Source of the DNA: an uncultured Acetatifactor sp.
Lineage (GTDB): Bacteria; Bacillota; Clostridia; Lachnospirales; Lachnospiraceae
Assembly: GCA_910587555.1 (NCBI GenBank)
Contig: CAJULV010000081.1
Span: 1-15,229, forward strand
Direction: 5' to 3'
DNA: 15,229 nt
The translations under genes and the position numbers were made by a program. Shown here in pieces: positions 7,488 to 15,064 of the stretch; the first letter of the stretch is position 1; each line of letters starts with the position of its first letter. The notes under the pieces were generated by a model. That model was given only the letters and a program-made list of their open reading frames with translations. It ran no database searches and was not told the DNA's origin.

Positions 7488-8241
7488 CTGCGTCCTCGGA
7501 AATTCCGCAACCCTTCTCCGCCAGTTCTTTCGTCAATTGATACAATTTTTCATTGACTCTGCAGAAAAACGCTTTCCGGTTAAAAAACGCAGTCTTTTCA
7601 AAGGGCCAGCGAATAACGGTAGGAAACTGCATTCCCACTCCCAGCTCCAGAACCAGAAGCCTGTGGTTTAAGGTTCCCTGAAGCCATTTCATATAAAGCT
7701 TCCAACTATCCAGATACCCGTTCTCATTATAATATTCGGCATACACATTGTTCAGTATCAGCGGCGCGCCGCAGTCTGGGCATACCCCCAGAGACACGCT
7801 CTCCTCTGTAAAACTTCCCATTGACAACCCGTGAAAAACATCTCCCAGCAGCTCCCTTTCTTCTTCCGACACCTCCGGCAGTATATCACTGCAGCCGGCC
7901 GAACATTGCTTTCTGAAAACGGAGCCGCAAGGCATGACCGTCCTTGTACCGCGGGCAATTCTGCTGTTGGTGGCCACGGATACCGTATAATGATTCTTCC
8001 CTTCCAGTAGGTTATCCAGTTTATCCAACGCCTCTTCCACGGCATGCTCTCCCGACTGTTCCAGGCAATATTCATTCCACGCCGGAATCAACCAGGAAAC
8101 GCCCTCTGCCTTCAGCCTCTCACAGCCTCTTACGTAGTCCGCCCTTCGCCGCAGCGTCGTCATACCGTCAAAGTCCTCACCCAGTCCCACCAAAACCATT
8201 TCGGACTGTTCTATTTTGTCCCTAAAAAATTCCCTGTCCAT
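7465..8241 (-). CDS. Degenerate sirtuin (Sir2)-like protein
   Basis: This 258-residue protein shows the sirtuin order of motifs in eroded form. The NAD-binding GAG(I)S start appears as MVLVGLGEDFD (15-25). The region normally reading QNxDxLHxxAG is VATNSRIARG (89-98), which keeps TN but lacks the catalytic histidine. PCGSVFRKQCSAGC (104-117) matches the usual LHGSLFRxxCxxC. With CPDCG (154-158), Cys113, Cys117, Cys154 and Cys157 could bind zinc. LLVLELGVGMQFPTVIRWPFEK (195-216) corresponds to the GTSLxVxP segment. The start at 8241 is preferred over the longer open frame to 8316 because AGGGG lies seven bases upstream. Deacetylase activity is unlikely; NAD(H) or ADP-ribose binding, a different transferase role, or a structural role are alternatives. 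It lies just upstream of the K/E-rich membrane protein. The family assignment is by eye. Confidence 0.65.
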   Translation of the reverse strand: MDREFFRDKIEQSEMVLVGLGEDFDGMTTLRRRADYVRGCERLKAEGVSWLIPAWNEYCLEQSGEHAVEEALDKLDNLLEGKNHYTVSVATNSRIARGTRTVMPCGSVFRKQCSAGCSDILPEVSEEERELLGDVFHGLSMGSFTEESVSLGVCPDCGAPLILNNVYAEYYNENGYLDSWKLYMKWLQGTLNHRLLVLELGVGMQFPTVIRWPFEKTAFFNRKAFFCRVNEKLYQLTKELAEKGCGISEDAVAWLAGL

Positions 8242-8331
8242 TCTGAACCCCTGCTTTTTGTCTGATTTCCCAGCCCTGCCCGCCCATTTTGTCCTGGCAG
8301 CACCGTCCGGAGGCAAACATTTTATTAAGGT

Positions 8332-8360
8332 AAAAAGCCGGGATATCGGTCCCAGCTTTT
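8332..8360 (-). terminator. Intrinsic terminator of cheV
   Basis: Read on the minus strand, AAAAGCTGGGA pairs across a CCGATA loop with TCCCGGCTTTTT, with one mismatch in the stem, and ends in five Ts followed by ACC. It begins nine bases after the cheV stop, so it isolates cheV from the sirtuin-like gene downstream. Confidence 0.8.
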
Positions 8361-8368
8361 CAGGCTTT

Positions 8369-9280
8369 CTAATTATTCAAATGTCTCTCCTCGACAAGCT
8401 GATCTATTATTTTTACCAGATTTCCAATCTCAGGCTTGGATAACTGGGCATCTGCCCCCAGTGATTCACCCTTGCGCTTCATCTCGTCATTTACCAGGGA
8501 TGAGAACAGAACGACAGGAATACCTGCCGTGGACTCATCTGTTTTGACCAACTTGGTCAACCTGTGTCCATCCATCTCCGGCATCTCTATATCCGAAATA
8601 ATGAGACGCACATGATCACGGAGAGTACCTTTTGCCTTATAGTAGGTAATGATATCATATGCCTGTTTACCGTTCTCCGTATGCGTCAGATTCTCGTAGC
8701 CCGCTCTCTTCAGACAGTCCACAATCAATTTATTCAGCAGCGGAGAATCCTCCGCAATCAGAATGGGCACCGAACTGCGCTCACGCTCTCCCAGTTCATT
8801 GATGTCCGAAATCTTCAGCCCGGTCTCGGGATTGATATCCGTCACAATCTTCTCGAAGTCAAGAATGATAATCAGCTTGCTGTCCTTCTTGACGATACCG
8901 ATGGCAACACCCTCTTCCGCACTGGAAATCGTCACCTCCGGTTTGATAATCTCACTCCAGGATATCTTCTGGATTCCCAGTACATTGTCCACATGAAATG
9001 CAATATCCAGTTTATTGAAATTCGTTATGATAAACAGTCCGCTGGGTTCCGACTGCCCGCGACCGAGGCAGTTTTTCAGGTCAATCGCGGTAATCATGTC
9101 ATCCCGCGGCATAAATACCCCCTCAATACTGGGATGGGCGTTGGGAATCGGAGTAACCTTCTCATATTTCATGATGGTCTTAATCTTCGCCACATTGATA
9201 CCGTAGTAATTGTCCCCCAATGTAAATTCCAAAATCTCTAATTCGTTGGTTCCACTTTCCAGTAATATTTTGCTATCCAT
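8369..9280 (-). CDS. cheV: Chemotaxis coupling protein CheV (CheW plus receiver)
   Basis: CheV (303 residues) couples chemoreceptors to the kinase CheA at the inner face of the membrane and adjusts the signal through phosphorylation of its receiver. The N-terminal CheW-like domain covers about 12-150 (EFTLGDNYYGINVAKIKTI to IILDFEKIVTDI). The receiver domain covers about 171-298, with the acidic pair Glu177-Asp178, phospho-acceptor Asp230 in IISDIEMPEMDG, Ser260, and Lys282 in LSKPE. Length matches the family. AGGACAGG lies upstream of the ATG. No other chemotaxis or flagellar gene is in the window. The gene stands alone between its own candidate promoter and terminator, which implies that it serves receptors and CheA encoded elsewhere in a motile host. 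Confidence 0.96.
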   Translation of the reverse strand: MDSKILLESGTNELEILEFTLGDNYYGINVAKIKTIMKYEKVTPIPNAHPSIEGVFMPRDDMITAIDLKNCLGRGQSEPSGLFIITNFNKLDIAFHVDNVLGIQKISWSEIIKPEVTISSAEEGVAIGIVKKDSKLIIILDFEKIVTDINPETGLKISDINELGERERSSVPILIAEDSPLLNKLIVDCLKRAGYENLTHTENGKQAYDIITYYKAKGTLRDHVRLIISDIEMPEMDGHRLTKLVKTDESTAGIPVVLFSSLVNDEMKRKGESLGADAQLSKPEIGNLVKIIDQLVEERHLNN

Positions 9281-9375
9281 CTCTACCTGTCCTTTCCTGC
9301 CCGGAGCTTATCCCAAGTAGGAACAGTTCCCCGCCATTTATAAGGCAAAACGATACAGTAGTGCCCGATGTTACT

Positions 9376-9384
9376 ATTTTATCA
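9376..9384 (-). promoter_or_regulatory. Candidate extended -10 element for cheV
   Basis: On the minus strand TGATAAAAT combines a TG extension (9383-9384) with the -10 hexamer TAAAAT (9376-9381), about 95 bp before the cheV start. No good -35 lies at the right distance; a TTGACA at 9422-9427 is too far. I saw no sigma-28 (TAAA-N15-GCCGATAA) motif, so flagellar-class control is not supported. Confidence 0.4.
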
Positions 9385-9426
9385 TACTTATACAAAAAAT
9401 GAAACCATAATCTTTAAAACTTGTCA

Positions 9427-9474
9427 AAATAATTGTAACAGTTCAGACAGGGCACTGAACTGTTACAATTATTT
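9427..9474 (-). terminator. Perfect 20-bp inverted repeat ending the ABC operon
   Basis: Bases 9427-9446 are the exact reverse complement of 9455-9474, with an 8-nt loop. The hairpin begins about five bases after the permease stop. On the minus strand it continues into TTTTGACAAG, and the AT-rich outer stem (AAATAATT) supplies further U residues. It separates the transporter operon from cheV. The A/T-rich ends of both arms would let it work in both directions. Confidence 0.7.
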
Positions 9475-9479
9475 ACAGG

Positions 9480-12104
9480 TCAGATATTTTCATTGCGAAT
9501 GGTTTCCACTATGTTTTTCTTTCTCACCTTCCCCATGGAATAACGCATTATGGCATACAGCAGGACTCCAACCGCCATTGCTGCCGCTGCCGTCGCCCCC
9601 CATGGAAGGTGAATGGATGTGACAATCCCGCTACCCAGCGCCGCATTAAAGCACAGAGACAGGAATATGCCCAGCGGAATCCCGATAAGAAGCGCCTTTC
9701 CGCCGTAAAACATATTTTCCAGCCAAATCATCCGCCGAAACTCCCGTCCTGTCATCCCTACCGAGCGCAGCATGGCAAATTCCGGCGCCCGCAGTTCCAT
9801 ATTGGTGGTGATGGTGTTAAAGATATTTGTAATTCCAATCAAAGCCACTACCGTGATAAAGCCATACAGGAAGATAGCCACCACCAGGTGCAGGCTCCTG
9901 TCAGAGCGGTACTGCGCGTCATAATTGGTCAGCGCATAATGCTGCAGCTGCAGTTCCCTCCTGATAGCGGCTTCCATCTCATCCGTATTCTCGCAGCTGG
10001 CAAAGACATTTATAGAGTTATACTTTATGTCATCGTATTCCGGGTTCTGCTGCAGGTGCGTATCCATCCATTCCTCGCTCACAATCAGCTGGATCTGGTT
10101 GGTTCCCCCGCCCAGCTGGTGCATAGGCCTCACGCTTGTCTGGGTGAGTACCTCTATCCTAAGCCCTTCTGCTACGCCGGTTCCCTCCAGAATCTCCCCT
10201 GGGCGGAATGTGGCGATATTGCCTTCTTTGGTATGCAGCTTCCCGTCCCCCCAATACTCCCAGGAATAATCGGCCAAAACGATGGCCTTATCCCGGGCTT
10301 CCTTCGCAGATACGCCCACCTTCCGGCAATATCGGGCATAGGCTTCCTCTCCCAGGGAATAAAGCCTCATCTCCCGTTCCCCAATGCCCAGCTCCAGATA
10401 TTCCCCTGAATATGCAATCTCGTCCTGGTCCATAAAGAAACGGGCGCTGCGGACAACCTCCGCCTCCAGTATTCCGTCCATCCCTGCAATCTGAAGCGCT
10501 TTATCATAGGAATCCCACCCATTGATACTGACCCTGAGGCGATAGGGAATGTCCTCATAATAATAGGATGAGGAATACATCAGAAGCTCCACGAAAGTAG
10601 ACAATCCGATAAATGCAGCCACGCTGACCACGATGGATATCACCGTAGTGCGGTACCGTACTCTGGCACGCCGTAAATTTTTATACGCTATTTTGCCCCC
10701 GATTCCGAATAGCCTGTCTATGAAAGCCGGACACCTCAGTTCTTTTCCGGACATACGCTTTTTTTCCTTCACCATATCATTGGCGCGGATGGCACTGATC
10801 GGCGATACCCGCGCCGCGCGCCTTGCCGAGCCGGCGGCGGAAAGGTACACGGTTGCCGCGGACAGCGCCGCCCCCAGCAGTATCGCCCATATAGAAATCC
10901 CAAAAACAAGCCGGAATCCCAGCGCATCCTCCACAAGGCCGCCCACTGCCCCCACCAGCACTGCCGTTGCGGCAATCCCGCTTATCACCCCCAGGGGAAC
11001 CCCGACCAGCCCCAGCACTGCCGCCTCATAATATACGATCTTCTTCTGCTGTCCCCTGGTAGTCCCCACGGAAGCGAGCCTGCCGTACAGTTTCATTTTC
11101 TCCGTAAGGGAAATCATAAAGCTGTTATGGATGCAGAATACACTGGTTACGATGATAATCAGTATTGCAATCGCCGACATTGCGTACAGCATTTTCATGA
11201 TATTAGACGAAAAAATCAGAAGCTCCCATTTCAGAAGCCAGTAATTTTCCTGCACATTCTTCGCCACCGCCCTGATTTGTGCCTCCTCCTCGGGGGTAAT
11301 TATGCCTAATGCCTCCCCCACATAGTAGCGGCGGTACAGCTCTTCATCCACTCCCAGGATACCGGCATTCACCTGCTGGGCATTGCGCAGGCCCTTTTTC
11401 GTATAGGAAGCGTACACCTCCACCACCCCTGCCCGCTCCGGTTCCTCTAAAAGGGTAAACGCCGAATAACCCGGCGCAATACGCGGCTCCCATACCTGGT
11501 TGGGACGCTCTAGGATACCTACCACGGTATACCGCTTCCGGGAAGACGGCACAAACCTTTCTTCCCCTTCAATATATGGGTTTTCCTGGCCCAGGGCAGA
11601 TTCGCCCGCCATCCTCTCCCCCATCTGAAGTTCCAGCACATCCCCCACCTTTATATCCACCAGGCCGTTGCTGCGGACATGGCTTCCTACCGCCAGCTCC
11701 GACCCATTTTCCGGCATCCGCCCCTCTGTAAGCTTCAGGGCCAAGGTGCTTTCCATCCCTTTCTCTATGGCGCTTACATGGAGATAGGGTTTATCCGGGT
11801 TCTGGCTTTCTTCCAACGGCGCATATCCCAGGTTCTCTGCCAGGCCATATTTTTCTATATTAATATTGTTTTGGAAATACTTCAGGTTTTCCTGGCCCAC
11901 TTCCACAAAGTGATAATGGTAATCCCCGTTCTGCTGCTTCTCATAGGCAATCATGCTGGCGCGGAAGCTGGCCAAGATACAGGCAACCCCTGTAATCAGC
12001 GCTGTAGCCAGCACAATTCCCACGATGGTTACCGCAGTACGCTTCCGATTCTCCTTCTGGGAGCGGAAACAGCATTTCTTCAATACATTTGCACTTTCCC
12101 TCAT
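9480..12104 (-). CDS. FtsX-type ABC transporter permease with duplicated halves
   Basis: This 874-residue membrane subunit pairs with the ATPase encoded just upstream; its ATG overlaps the ATPase stop as ATGA. Helix 1 (about 24-48) is followed by an extracytoplasmic domain (about 50-300). An FtsX core has helices near 308-330, 360-390 and 400-424. The pattern then repeats: a helix at 485-510, a second outer domain (about 511-737), and helices near 738-760, 800-822 and 836-855. The two halves share the cytoplasmic loop motif: MKLYGRLASVGTTRGQQKKIV (21 residues, from 337) and FAMLRSVGMTGREFRRMI (776-793). That is eight helices in a 1+3/1+3 layout, like LolC/E- or SalY-type exporters and unlike the ten-helix BceB. 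Likely role: export, extraction or detoxification of a lipid or peptide. The substrate cannot be read from the sequence. Confidence 0.92.
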   Translation of the reverse strand: MRESANVLKKCCFRSQKENRKRTAVTIVGIVLATALITGVACILASFRASMIAYEKQQNGDYHYHFVEVGQENLKYFQNNINIEKYGLAENLGYAPLEESQNPDKPYLHVSAIEKGMESTLALKLTEGRMPENGSELAVGSHVRSNGLVDIKVGDVLELQMGERMAGESALGQENPYIEGEERFVPSSRKRYTVVGILERPNQVWEPRIAPGYSAFTLLEEPERAGVVEVYASYTKKGLRNAQQVNAGILGVDEELYRRYYVGEALGIITPEEEAQIRAVAKNVQENYWLLKWELLIFSSNIMKMLYAMSAIAILIIIVTSVFCIHNSFMISLTEKMKLYGRLASVGTTRGQQKKIVYYEAAVLGLVGVPLGVISGIAATAVLVGAVGGLVEDALGFRLVFGISIWAILLGAALSAATVYLSAAGSARRAARVSPISAIRANDMVKEKKRMSGKELRCPAFIDRLFGIGGKIAYKNLRRARVRYRTTVISIVVSVAAFIGLSTFVELLMYSSSYYYEDIPYRLRVSINGWDSYDKALQIAGMDGILEAEVVRSARFFMDQDEIAYSGEYLELGIGEREMRLYSLGEEAYARYCRKVGVSAKEARDKAIVLADYSWEYWGDGKLHTKEGNIATFRPGEILEGTGVAEGLRIEVLTQTSVRPMHQLGGGTNQIQLIVSEEWMDTHLQQNPEYDDIKYNSINVFASCENTDEMEAAIRRELQLQHYALTNYDAQYRSDRSLHLVVAIFLYGFITVVALIGITNIFNTITTNMELRAPEFAMLRSVGMTGREFRRMIWLENMFYGGKALLIGIPLGIFLSLCFNAALGSGIVTSIHLPWGATAAAAMAVGVLLYAIMRYSMGKVRKKNIVETIRNENI

Positions 12105-12787
12105 TTCTCTGCCCCCCTGTTTCCGCCGTATACAATTCCGTCCTCGATTCCCAATACCCTGTCCGCCTGTTTCGCCAACTCCAGATTATGAGTAATCATG
12201 ATCACCGTCTGCTTATACCTTCGGTTTGATATCTTAAGGAGTTCCATAATTTCGTTTCCCGCCCGGGTATCCAGGTTGCCCGTAGGCTCGTCCGCCAGCA
12301 GGATGGCCGGCCTCGTAATCAGTGCCCGCCCAATAGCGACTCTTTGCTGCTGGCCGCCTGATAGCTCATTGGGCAAATGACGCAGCCTTTTTTTCAGTCC
12401 CAGCATTCCAGCCAGATCCTGTACCAACTCTGGATCCGGCCTGTTGCCATCCAACTCACAGGGCAGCGTCAGATTCTCCTCTACGTTCAGCACCGGTATC
12501 AGATTATAAAACTGGTAGATCAGCCCCACCTGCCTCCTTCGAAAAATCGCTAATTTATCATCATTCATCCGATAAATATCATTGTCTTCTATCAAAACCC
12601 TTCCGGAAGTCGGCCGGTCCACTCCTCCCAGCATATGCACCAAGGTAGATTTTCCGCTGCCGGAACTCCCCACAATTGCCACAAATTCGCCCTGGGCTAC
12701 AGAGATATTTGCGTCGTTTACTGCAATTACCTCATTATTTCCCTTACCGTATTTCTTAAATAAATGTTCCGTCCTTAAAATTTCCAT
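12101..12787 (-). CDS. ABC transporter ATPase (MacB/LolD/BceA type)
   Basis: This 228-residue ATPase powers the adjacent FtsX-type permease. Walker A GSSGSGKST is at 40-48, the Q-loop YQF at 91-93, signature LSGGQQQR at 142-149, Walker B ILLADE at 162-167 followed by PTGNLD, and the switch His200 in ITHN. The motif set, especially PTGNLD, is typical of the LolD/MacB/BceA group whose partners are mechanotransmission-type permeases. The frame stays open to 12877. The start MEILRTEHLFKKYG is preferred because it is canonical and follows AAGGG; the longer version would run toward the promoter. It is translationally coupled to the permease by a 4-bp overlap. Transcription probably begins near 12887 from the promoter next to the TGACATTT repeats. 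Confidence 0.95.
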   Translation of the reverse strand: MEILRTEHLFKKYGKGNNEVIAVNDANISVAQGEFVAIVGSSGSGKSTLVHMLGGVDRPTSGRVLIEDNDIYRMNDDKLAIFRRRQVGLIYQFYNLIPVLNVEENLTLPCELDGNRPDPELVQDLAGMLGLKKRLRHLPNELSGGQQQRVAIGRALITRPAILLADEPTGNLDTRAGNEIMELLKISNRRYKQTVIMITHNLELAKQADRVLGIEDGIVYGGNRGAEK

Positions 12788-12893
12788 TTTCCCTTTTCCG
12801 CCTTCCTTTCCTGTTTCTAAATTTATGAAGCATAAAGCATTCGGTATACAGAAATCAAAAACTGCCAACTCGCCCACATCGCTTCACGTTTCC

Positions 12894-12929
12894 AGTATAA
12901 AAGACGAAAATGACATTTCAGTGACATTT
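12894..12929 (-). promoter_or_regulatory. Probable response-regulator-activated promoter of the ABC operon
   Basis: A -10 box TATACT lies at 12894-12899 on the minus strand, with no acceptable -35 hexamer 17 bp upstream. Instead, two direct copies of TGACATTT (plus-strand reading) lie at 12911-12918 and 12922-12929. Their period is 11 bp, and the proximal copy ends 11 bp from the -10. Tandem sites of this period occupying the -35 position are the known arrangement for activation by OmpR/PhoB-type regulators. The regulator gene of that family two genes upstream is the obvious candidate. Binding itself is inferred. Confidence 0.55.
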
Positions 12930-12940
12930 TAAAATATATG

Positions 12941-14170
12941 TTACTTGACAAATCTCATCGCAAATACAGTTCCCTTCCCCGCTTCGGAATCCACCGAGAT
13001 ATATCCGGCCTGCTTTTCCACGATTTCCTTTGCCAGGGCCAGCCCGATTCCCATACTGTCCTCTCTGGCCGAATTCCCGTTATAAAAGCGTTGGAACAAT
13101 TTTCGACGTTCCTCTTCCGTGACTCCGTTCCCGTAGTCATGTACTGCAATCTGTGTATACACCTCGTTTTCCTCAACCAATATTTTCACGGTGCTTCCGG
13201 AAGGACTATGCTCAATAGCGTTTTTGACAAGGTTCAGCAACGCCTCCGCCGTCCACTTCCTATCCGCATAAAATACCGCCCCCTCAGGAATCTCCACAAA
13301 AAAGGTAAGCTGCTTCAGCTCCGCTTCCATTTCCAGCCTGCCCAGGACTTCCTCCACAAACTCCTTCATTCCAAACTGCTCCCCCTGCAGTTCTACCACT
13401 CCCGCTTCCAGACGGGAAAGTTTCATCATCGCGGTAATCAGCCATGACATTCCCGTAACCTGGTTTGTAATCTCCGACATAAAATGCTGCCTTGTCAGAA
13501 AATCCATATTCGGGTTTTCTGACAAATTGTCTATCAGGACAAGTGCCGATGTAAGCGGTGTCTTCAGCTGATGGGAAATATTTGTCACTGATTCAGCCAG
13601 AGCCTGTTTCTGCCTCATTGCCTGATTTGCCTGCTCTTTCAAAAAAACCGTCAGCTTATAGATTTCGTTTCTCAGGCCACTCAGTTCATCGTCCCTGTTT
13701 TCATCTATATCCAGCCTGTACCCCATACGATTAAGGGCCTGCATATAGGAGGTCAGGCTAAAAATTCTTTCCTGTCGTTTTTCCAAGTATTTGCATATCC
13801 CGATGCCCACCGCAAGAAATACCAAAAACAGGCTGATATTGGCGCCTGTACGCAAAAAAAGCAGCTGCCTCTCCTTCCTTCCAAAAGAGTCACTGCCATA
13901 TTCCCCCAAAATACCATAACGCGCCAGGACAACTTCGCCCGTGGTCTCATTTCCATGCCCTTCCAGCACTCTGACCAACTCCTCCTCCGTCACATCAGGA
14001 TAAGCCTCCCGCACATTTCCGAATACTGCCGCCAGAAAATCATTGTACTCTGCCCGTACGCAATCGACATATATCATCATGCCCATATTTACACCCAGAA
14101 GGCTGACTGCCATGACTGCCAGCATACCAATGGCAAACTTCCTCAACTCACAATTCCAGACTATATGCAT
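12941..14170 (-). CDS. Sensor histidine kinase
   Basis: This 409-residue membrane kinase partners with the OmpR-type regulator upstream. It has a transmembrane helix at about 12-35, an outer domain of roughly 70 residues (36-105), a second helix at about 108-126 and a short linker. A HisKA domain with phospho-acceptor His200 in SHQLKTPLT follows, then a HATPase_c domain with the N-box LLNLVKNAIEHSP (311-323), G1 HDYGNGV (344-350), F-box LFQRFY and G2 GIGLALAKEI (374-383). The start at 14170 has AGGAGG seven bases upstream and is preferred over the frame extending to 14209. No clear HAMP domain is visible. The outer loop is longer than in BceS-type intramembrane sensors, so it may sense a ligand directly. 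Confidence 0.94.
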   Translation of the reverse strand: MHIVWNCELRKFAIGMLAVMAVSLLGVNMGMMIYVDCVRAEYNDFLAAVFGNVREAYPDVTEEELVRVLEGHGNETTGEVVLARYGILGEYGSDSFGRKERQLLFLRTGANISLFLVFLAVGIGICKYLEKRQERIFSLTSYMQALNRMGYRLDIDENRDDELSGLRNEIYKLTVFLKEQANQAMRQKQALAESVTNISHQLKTPLTSALVLIDNLSENPNMDFLTRQHFMSEITNQVTGMSWLITAMMKLSRLEAGVVELQGEQFGMKEFVEEVLGRLEMEAELKQLTFFVEIPEGAVFYADRKWTAEALLNLVKNAIEHSPSGSTVKILVEENEVYTQIAVHDYGNGVTEEERRKLFQRFYNGNSAREDSMGIGLALAKEIVEKQAGYISVDSEAGKGTVFAMRFVK

Positions 14171-14193
14171 TCTGATTCCTCCTGATTTGGTCA

Positions 14194-14288
14194 CTACATG
14201 ACGGCTCAAAAAGATAAAATTTCTCCTGTGCCTTCATGATTTTACTTCATTTAGTTTCTTCATATCGGCTCTAAAGGGTAAAATCTCT
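14194..14288. repeat. Imperfect 31-bp direct repeat in the regulator-kinase gap
   Basis: Copies at 14194-14224 and 14258-14288 share about 24 of 31 bases by eye and are offset by 64 bp. The best conserved core is CGGCTC followed by a purine-rich stretch and TAAAAT (plus-strand reading). Together they fill most of the 124-bp gap between the regulator stop and the kinase start. No open frame or strong hairpin explains the repeat. Confidence 0.55.
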
Positions 14289-14294
14289 GCGCAT

Positions 14295-14957
14295 TCACGC
14301 TTCCATCCTATACCCCATACCGCGCACTGTTTTGATGATCTGTGCGTCCGAATCTCCCAGTTTCTCCCGCAGGCGTTTCATTGTAACCGACAATGTATTG
14401 TCATTCACAAAATTACCCGATACATCCCATATATCCGCCAATATCTCGTCCCTGGTAAACAGTTTACCCGGATAGGACATCATACTGAATAAAATCTTAT
14501 ATTCCAATTTCGTCAGCGTTATCTCCCTCCCATTCCGATTTACCCTGCCTGTTTCCGCATTTATCACAATATCTCCGCATCGAAGCCGATTGTCGCCCTT
14601 TCCATTCCTCCGCAGTACTGCCTTAATTCGGGACACCAGTTCACGATTGCGAAAAGGTTTTATTACATAATCCTCGGCACCAAGGTCCAAGCCGCGCACT
14701 ACGTCTCTTTCCTCTTCTCTTGCCGTCAGAAATATCACGGGAAGTCTGTAATTTTCTCTTATCTTACTGCAAAATCGAAAACCGTCCCCATCTGGAAGCC
14801 CGATATCAAGTAATACAAGCGCACAATCTCTCTTCTGCAGAAACGCTTCTGCCTGAGTAATGCTTCTTGCAGTTTCTACCTCATATCCTTCCTTTGTAAG
14901 CAAATATTCCAGACCCATAATAATCGCTTCATTGTCTTCTACCATTATAATCTTCAT
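14295..14957 (-). CDS. OmpR-family response regulator
   Basis: This 220-residue two-domain regulator has a receiver at 1-117, with acidic pocket Glu7-Asp8, phospho-acceptor Asp51 in LLDIGLPDGDG, Thr78 and Lys100 in IKPF. A winged-helix DNA-binding domain covers about 125-218, with the recognition region NDNTLSVTMKRLREKL and the wing VRGMGYRME. Length and domain order are standard. GGGGGTG lies six bases before the ATG. It is the first gene of the regulator, kinase, ATPase, permease series. Its tandem-site binding mode fits the two TGACATTT repeats before the ATPase gene. The 270 bp upstream contain no obvious promoter but several hairpins. Confidence 0.96.
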   Translation of the reverse strand: MKIIMVEDNEAIIMGLEYLLTKEGYEVETARSITQAEAFLQKRDCALVLLDIGLPDGDGFRFCSKIRENYRLPVIFLTAREEERDVVRGLDLGAEDYVIKPFRNRELVSRIKAVLRRNGKGDNRLRCGDIVINAETGRVNRNGREITLTKLEYKILFSMMSYPGKLFTRDEILADIWDVSGNFVNDNTLSVTMKRLREKLGDSDAQIIKTVRGMGYRMEA

Positions 14958-14997
14958 GGTTCACCCCCTGTTCCCGGGATTCAAAATACTTCTAAAT

Positions 14998-15025
14998 CGA
15001 GTAGGGGTGATTTTATCCCTACTCG
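14998..15025 (-). other. Leader hairpin upstream of the response regulator
   Basis: A perfect 9-bp stem (CGAGTAGGG at 14998-15006 with CCCTACTCG at 15017-15025) encloses a 10-nt loop, about 40 bases before the regulator's start codon. On the minus strand the stem is followed by ATTTAG, which is not a convincing U-tract, so an attenuator or repeat element is as likely as a terminator. The GAGTAG/CTACTC core also occurs in the terminator hairpin at 15132-15149, allowing alternative pairing. Confidence 0.5.
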
Positions 15026-15054
15026 CCGCGCGGCCCATGCGCCGCTTTAGCGGC
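15025..15054. repeat. GCCGC/GCGGC palindrome pair
   Basis: GCCGCGCGGC (15025-15034) is a 10-bp perfect palindrome, and GCCGC-TTTA-GCGGC (15041-15054) is a tight hairpin with the same arms. The four arms can pair in more than one way. The stretch is markedly GC-rich against its surroundings, which fits a REP-like intergenic element. Confidence 0.5.
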
Positions 15055-15064
15055 AAACTTCCAG

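Noticed and set aside
6679..7671. Open frame of 330 codons on the plus strand, very Ser/Phe-rich
   Set aside because: The composition is the antisense reflection of the Lys/Glu-rich gene; no ribosome site or family motif is visible.
9422..9427. TTGACA as the -35 box of cheV
   Set aside because: The best -10 (9376-9381) is about 40 bp away, far beyond the 16-18 bp spacing; the hexamer is next to the terminator hairpin and probably coincidental.
12788..12877. Longer start for the ABC ATPase
   Set aside because: The extra 30 residues are not typical of the family and would run toward the probable promoter; MEILRTEHL is the canonical start.
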